A stretch of 64,000 bases of DNA from Orbaceae bacterium lpD01 (GTDB lineage Bacteria > Pseudomonadota > Gammaproteobacteria > Enterobacterales > Orbaceae): assembly GCA_036251705.1 (NCBI GenBank), contig CP133959.1, positions 558,001-622,000 of the forward strand. Direction: 5' to 3'. The stretch's first letter is position 1, and each line of letters opens with the position of its first letter. Made by a program: the position numbers and the translations under genes. The notes below the pieces were generated by a model. That model was not told the DNA's origin. It saw nothing but the letters and a program-made list of their open reading frames with translations, and did no database searches. Shown in pieces: positions 61,461 through 64,000 of the stretch.

Positions 61461-63206
61461 TTATTCAATTGGACTACCTTGGCCTTCCGGTAAATTCGAC
61501 TCTTTCGCAATCTGGAACACTTCACGTTCTTTTTCCATTTTTGTAACGGGAATAATCGTTGGGTCAAGATTGAGCAACGCCAGTATGTGCCCAGCAATCT
61601 CATTCTCTCCGGTGATGACTTTTGTCGCGCCATGTTCGGCAATATATTCTGCTTCATCATCATAAAAGGCTCGTACGTAGATTTCTATATCAGGTCGCAT
61701 TTCTCTGGCTTGAGATGAGATCTCTCCCGCTTCATAGCCGTTTGGTGAAGAGATAATTAACCATTTGGCTTTATCCAGATGGGCTAACTGTAATGTTTCT
61801 AATTTAGCCGCATTACCAAATACTGTAATAATATCATCGTTACGTAGTTTTTCGATCAGCGACAATGATGAATCAATAACAATAAAAGGAATCTGTCTCT
61901 CTTGTAGCTGAGCGGCAATAGTGCTCCCTAAGCGGCCGTGGCCGACCAGAATAGCATGATCATGGATATCTTCCGGTACTTGCTGATTAATGACTGCCAC
62001 TGGATCGATAATTTTATCCACGATATTTTCAGTTTTTGCGAGATAAGCTTCAACTAAGTTGAATACAAATGGATTTAATACAATGGAGATGATTGCACCG
62101 GCTAAAATTAAGCTGTAAGCATCATCAGGTAATACGTTGAGCTGTTTCGAGGCTAATGCCGCTAAGATGAAGGCAAACTCACCAATTTGAGCAAGGCTTG
62201 CAGAAATGGTTAATGCAGTACGTTTGGTATGACCAAACAGGCGGACAATAATATAAGCGGCAATCGATTTACCAAATAGAATAATTGCCACCGTGGCGAT
62301 GGTTGCGAGTGGATGGGTGATAATAATTTGCGGTTCAAACAGCATGCCAACCGAGACAAAAAAGAGTACCGCAAAAGCATCTCTAAGAGGCAAAATATTA
62401 TTAGCAGCACGATGACTGAGCTCTGATTCAGTTAAAGCCATGCCGGCAAAAAAGGCACCTAACGCAAATGATGCACCAAATAACTCAACCGCCGCCAGTG
62501 CGATACCCATCGCAATACCCAGTACGGTTAACGTAAATAACTCGTCGGAACCGGTTGCCGCACTTTTGGCTAGCACCCAAGGAATGACGCGACGACCAAC
62601 AATAATCATAAAGATAATAAAGACGATAACTAAACCGACGGTTTTCGCGATTTCAAATAAAATGTCGGTCATATTGATGCTAGTGCCGGTCGTTTTGACG
62701 ATGGCAGGTAACAGAACAAGGGTGAGCACCATCACCAGATCTTCAACAATGAGCCAACCGATGGCAATGCGTCCTCGTCGACTCTCGATTAAATCGCGCT
62801 CTTCCAGCGCACGCAATAACACAACGGTACTGGCGGTGGATAAACATAAACCGAATACCAATCCGATGATGATTGACCAGCCCACCATCGCTGAGAGTCC
62901 CATACCAAGTAATGTCGCAACGGCAATTTGTACTATCGCACCCGGAATTGCGATAGATTTTACCGACATTAAATCACTTAAAGAAAAGTGTAAACCAACC
63001 GCGAACATTAGTAAAATAACACCAATTTCAGCAAGTTGACCGACAATAGCGGTATCAGCAACATAACCAGGTGTTGCCGGACCAAACACGATACCGGCGA
63101 TAAGATAACCGACTAAAGGCGATATTTTTAACCGATTTGCTAATAATCCCAAAATAGCAGCTAAAACGATGCCCCCAATAATGGCTGCAATTAAAGGTTC
63201 ATGCAT
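61461..63206 (-). CDS. ybaL: YbaL/KefB-type cation:proton antiporter with RCK domain
   Basis: CPA2-family monovalent cation antiporter. About 12-13 transmembrane helices fill residues 1-390 (LAEIGVILLMFAVGLHFSL, FGLCLSTASTVVLLRALEERD, LIVEDLVMVLTLVLLP), followed by a cytoplasmic RCK-N/TrkA-N domain (about 415-560, DHAILVGHGRLGSTIAAQL) that senses nucleotide. The sequence tracks E. coli YbaL closely rather than KefB or KefC. The ATG at 63206 is favoured by AGGGG five bases upstream; a GTG at 63212 would add two residues. 581 residues (E. coli 558). Confidence 0.93.
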   Translation of the reverse strand: MHEPLIAAIIGGIVLAAILGLLANRLKISPLVGYLIAGIVFGPATPGYVADTAIVGQLAEIGVILLMFAVGLHFSLSDLMSVKSIAIPGAIVQIAVATLLGMGLSAMVGWSIIIGLVFGLCLSTASTVVLLRALEERDLIESRRGRIAIGWLIVEDLVMVLTLVLLPAIVKTTGTSINMTDILFEIAKTVGLVIVFIIFMIIVGRRVIPWVLAKSAATGSDELFTLTVLGIAMGIALAAVELFGASFALGAFFAGMALTESELSHRAANNILPLRDAFAVLFFVSVGMLFEPQIIITHPLATIATVAIILFGKSIAAYIIVRLFGHTKRTALTISASLAQIGEFAFILAALASKQLNVLPDDAYSLILAGAIISIVLNPFVFNLVEAYLAKTENIVDKIIDPVAVINQQVPEDIHDHAILVGHGRLGSTIAAQLQERQIPFIVIDSSLSLIEKLRNDDIITVFGNAAKLETLQLAHLDKAKWLIISSPNGYEAGEISSQAREMRPDIEIYVRAFYDDEAEYIAEHGATKVITGENEIAGHILALLNLDPTIIPVTKMEKEREVFQIAKESNLPEGQGSPIE

Positions 63207-63350
63207 AATCACCCCTTTTTATTATTTCGTCATTTAGATTGTCACGTTAAGAATAGTTTACCGTATTTTTTGTCTCGATGCTTGTGTAATTTCGGTTTTT
63301 GGGCTAGTCAAGAGGCGGATTTATTGAGATATTATTGACGATTAGAAAAT

Positions 63351-63398
63351 AGATAAGCTTTACATTGATATTTTAATCTCTTTTTGTAAAGCTTATCT
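63351..63398. repeat. Perfect 13-base inverted repeat upstream of ybaL
   Basis: AGATAAGCTTTAC (63351-63363) and GTAAAGCTTATCT (63386-63398) enclose 22 bases, most of which are T/A. It lies between the end of the CorC-like gene and the ybaL start on the minus strand. It may be a terminator with a long loop or a protein-binding site. Confidence 0.6.
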
Positions 63399-63421
63399 GC
63401 TCAGTTTTTATAAAAGGCGAT

Positions 63422-64000
63422 TTAGGCTATCGTTTGTGGATATATTTTTACTTTTACAATACGATGACTCTCGACTTCCACCACTTCAAAAGTATAGGAT
63501 TCAATCATGATTTTTTCACCAACCACTGGAATATGTTGAGTTTTTTCCATCAAAAGTCCGGCAAGGGTATGGTAATCGCGTTTATCATCAAGTTTTATAT
63601 GAATATAGCGCACCAGCTCTTCTAATGGTATATAACCATTGGCCAGGCAACTATTATCTTCAAAACATTGAATGTCATGACGCGCATCCACCTCTTCTTC
63701 ACCAGTTGGCAGTTCTCCAGCGATCGTTTCCATGATATCCGTAACCGATACGATGCCTTGTGTGGAACCAAACTCATCAACAATGAAGGCAAAATGGGTT
63801 TTTGCTTCTCTAAATTTCTCTAGTGCAACAAGCAGTGAAACCGTTTCAGGGAAGATTAGCGGTTGTTTAACTAATGTCCGGATATTAATGCCTTCGTCAG
63901 ACAACATCTGTTTAAGTAAATCATTCACGTTGATGATACCAATCGGCTCGTCATTAGCATTATCATCGGTGACAACCAGACGAGTATGCTGATTTAGACT
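63422..64000 (-). CDS. CBS-pair / CorC_HlyC-domain protein (5' part outside window)
   Basis: C-terminal 192 residues of a larger protein; the frame is open to the window edge, reading SLNQHTRLVVTDDNANDEP before the first internal Met. A CBS repeat is seen at about 20-85 (GIINVNDLLKQ, HFAFIVDEFGSTQGIVSVTDIME) and a CorC_HlyC transporter-associated domain at about 110-190 (GYIPLEELVRYI, DYHTLAGLLMEKTQHIPVVGE, FEVVEVESHRIVKVKI). This arrangement is found in YoaE/YegH (TerC-CBS-CorC) and in YtfL/YfjD (DUF21-CBS-CorC). The missing N-terminus decides which; I lean to the YoaE/YegH type. Confidence 0.8.
   Translation of the reverse strand, partial: SLNQHTRLVVTDDNANDEPIGIINVNDLLKQMLSDEGINIRTLVKQPLIFPETVSLLVALEKFREAKTHFAFIVDEFGSTQGIVSVTDIMETIAGELPTGEEEVDARHDIQCFEDNSCLANGYIPLEELVRYIHIKLDDKRDYHTLAGLLMEKTQHIPVVGEKIMIESYTFEVVEVESHRIVKVKIYPQTIA

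Overview
The window is 64 kb of chromosome from a gammaproteobacterium related to Enterobacterales and Pasteurellales. Almost every gene matches an Escherichia coli gene in length and motifs, and many local gene orders are E. coli-like: hslV-hslU, yqiA-parE-parC, trkH-hemG-rrn, serB-radA, ygfB-pepP, mltA-tcdA, ydiB-aroD, menA-rraA, thrU-tyrU-glyT-thrT-tufB-secE-nusG and rpsL-rpsG-fusA-tufA. The base composition is AT-rich and the genes between these blocks are arranged differently from E. coli. The 16S variable regions and the mosaic of conserved blocks would fit Orbales (Orbus/Gilliamella-like bacteria), but that placement is an inference from memory, not a computed result.

Layout. 1-9.8 kb: the 3'-truncated aegA oxidoreductase with a long, possibly structured leader; hslVU behind a clear heat-shock promoter; the anmK-murQ cell-wall recycling pair; an orphan frdC-frdD pair (fumarate reductase membrane anchors without frdAB); slyD; ubiA. 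9.8-21.6 kb: plsB, rpmB-rpmG, yqiA-parE-parC, djlA, trkH, hemG. 21.7-27.3 kb: a complete rRNA operon (16S, tRNA-Glu, 23S and two 5S genes) with two promoters, boxA sites and processing stems. 27.5-43 kb: ispB and tonB divergent, ygfB-pepP, serB-radA, cycA, mltA-tcdA, ydiB-aroD, adhE. 43.3-46.4 kb: four tRNAs, tufB, secE, nusG. 46.4-53.6 kb: ndh, an HlyD/ABC-2 export operon without an ATPase gene, menA, rraA, azoR. 53.8-58.3 kb: the str operon rpsL-rpsG-fusA-tufA on the minus strand. 58.7-64 kb: ycdX, adeP, ydiL, ybaL and a truncated CBS/CorC-domain protein.

How the genes fit together. A large share is information processing: ribosomal proteins, elongation factors, rRNA, tRNAs, topoisomerase IV and RadA. 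The metabolic genes point to a facultative fermenter: AdhE for mixed-acid fermentation, MenA plus FrdCD for menaquinone-linked fumarate respiration, Ndh and UbiA for aerobic quinone respiration, and the probably anaerobic AegA. HemG also depends on a quinone pool.

No insertion sequence, prophage, CRISPR array, toxin-antitoxin pair or recognisable defence island was seen, and I did not find a clearly new multi-gene system. The most unusual points are two apparently identical tuf genes facing each other 8.7 kb apart, a break after nusG where rplKAJL-rpoBC normally follows, an orphan frdCD with changed quinol-site residues, a tandem duplicated 5S-terminator unit, an ABC-2 export operon with no ATPase, and a switch-like inverted-repeat cluster upstream of aegA.
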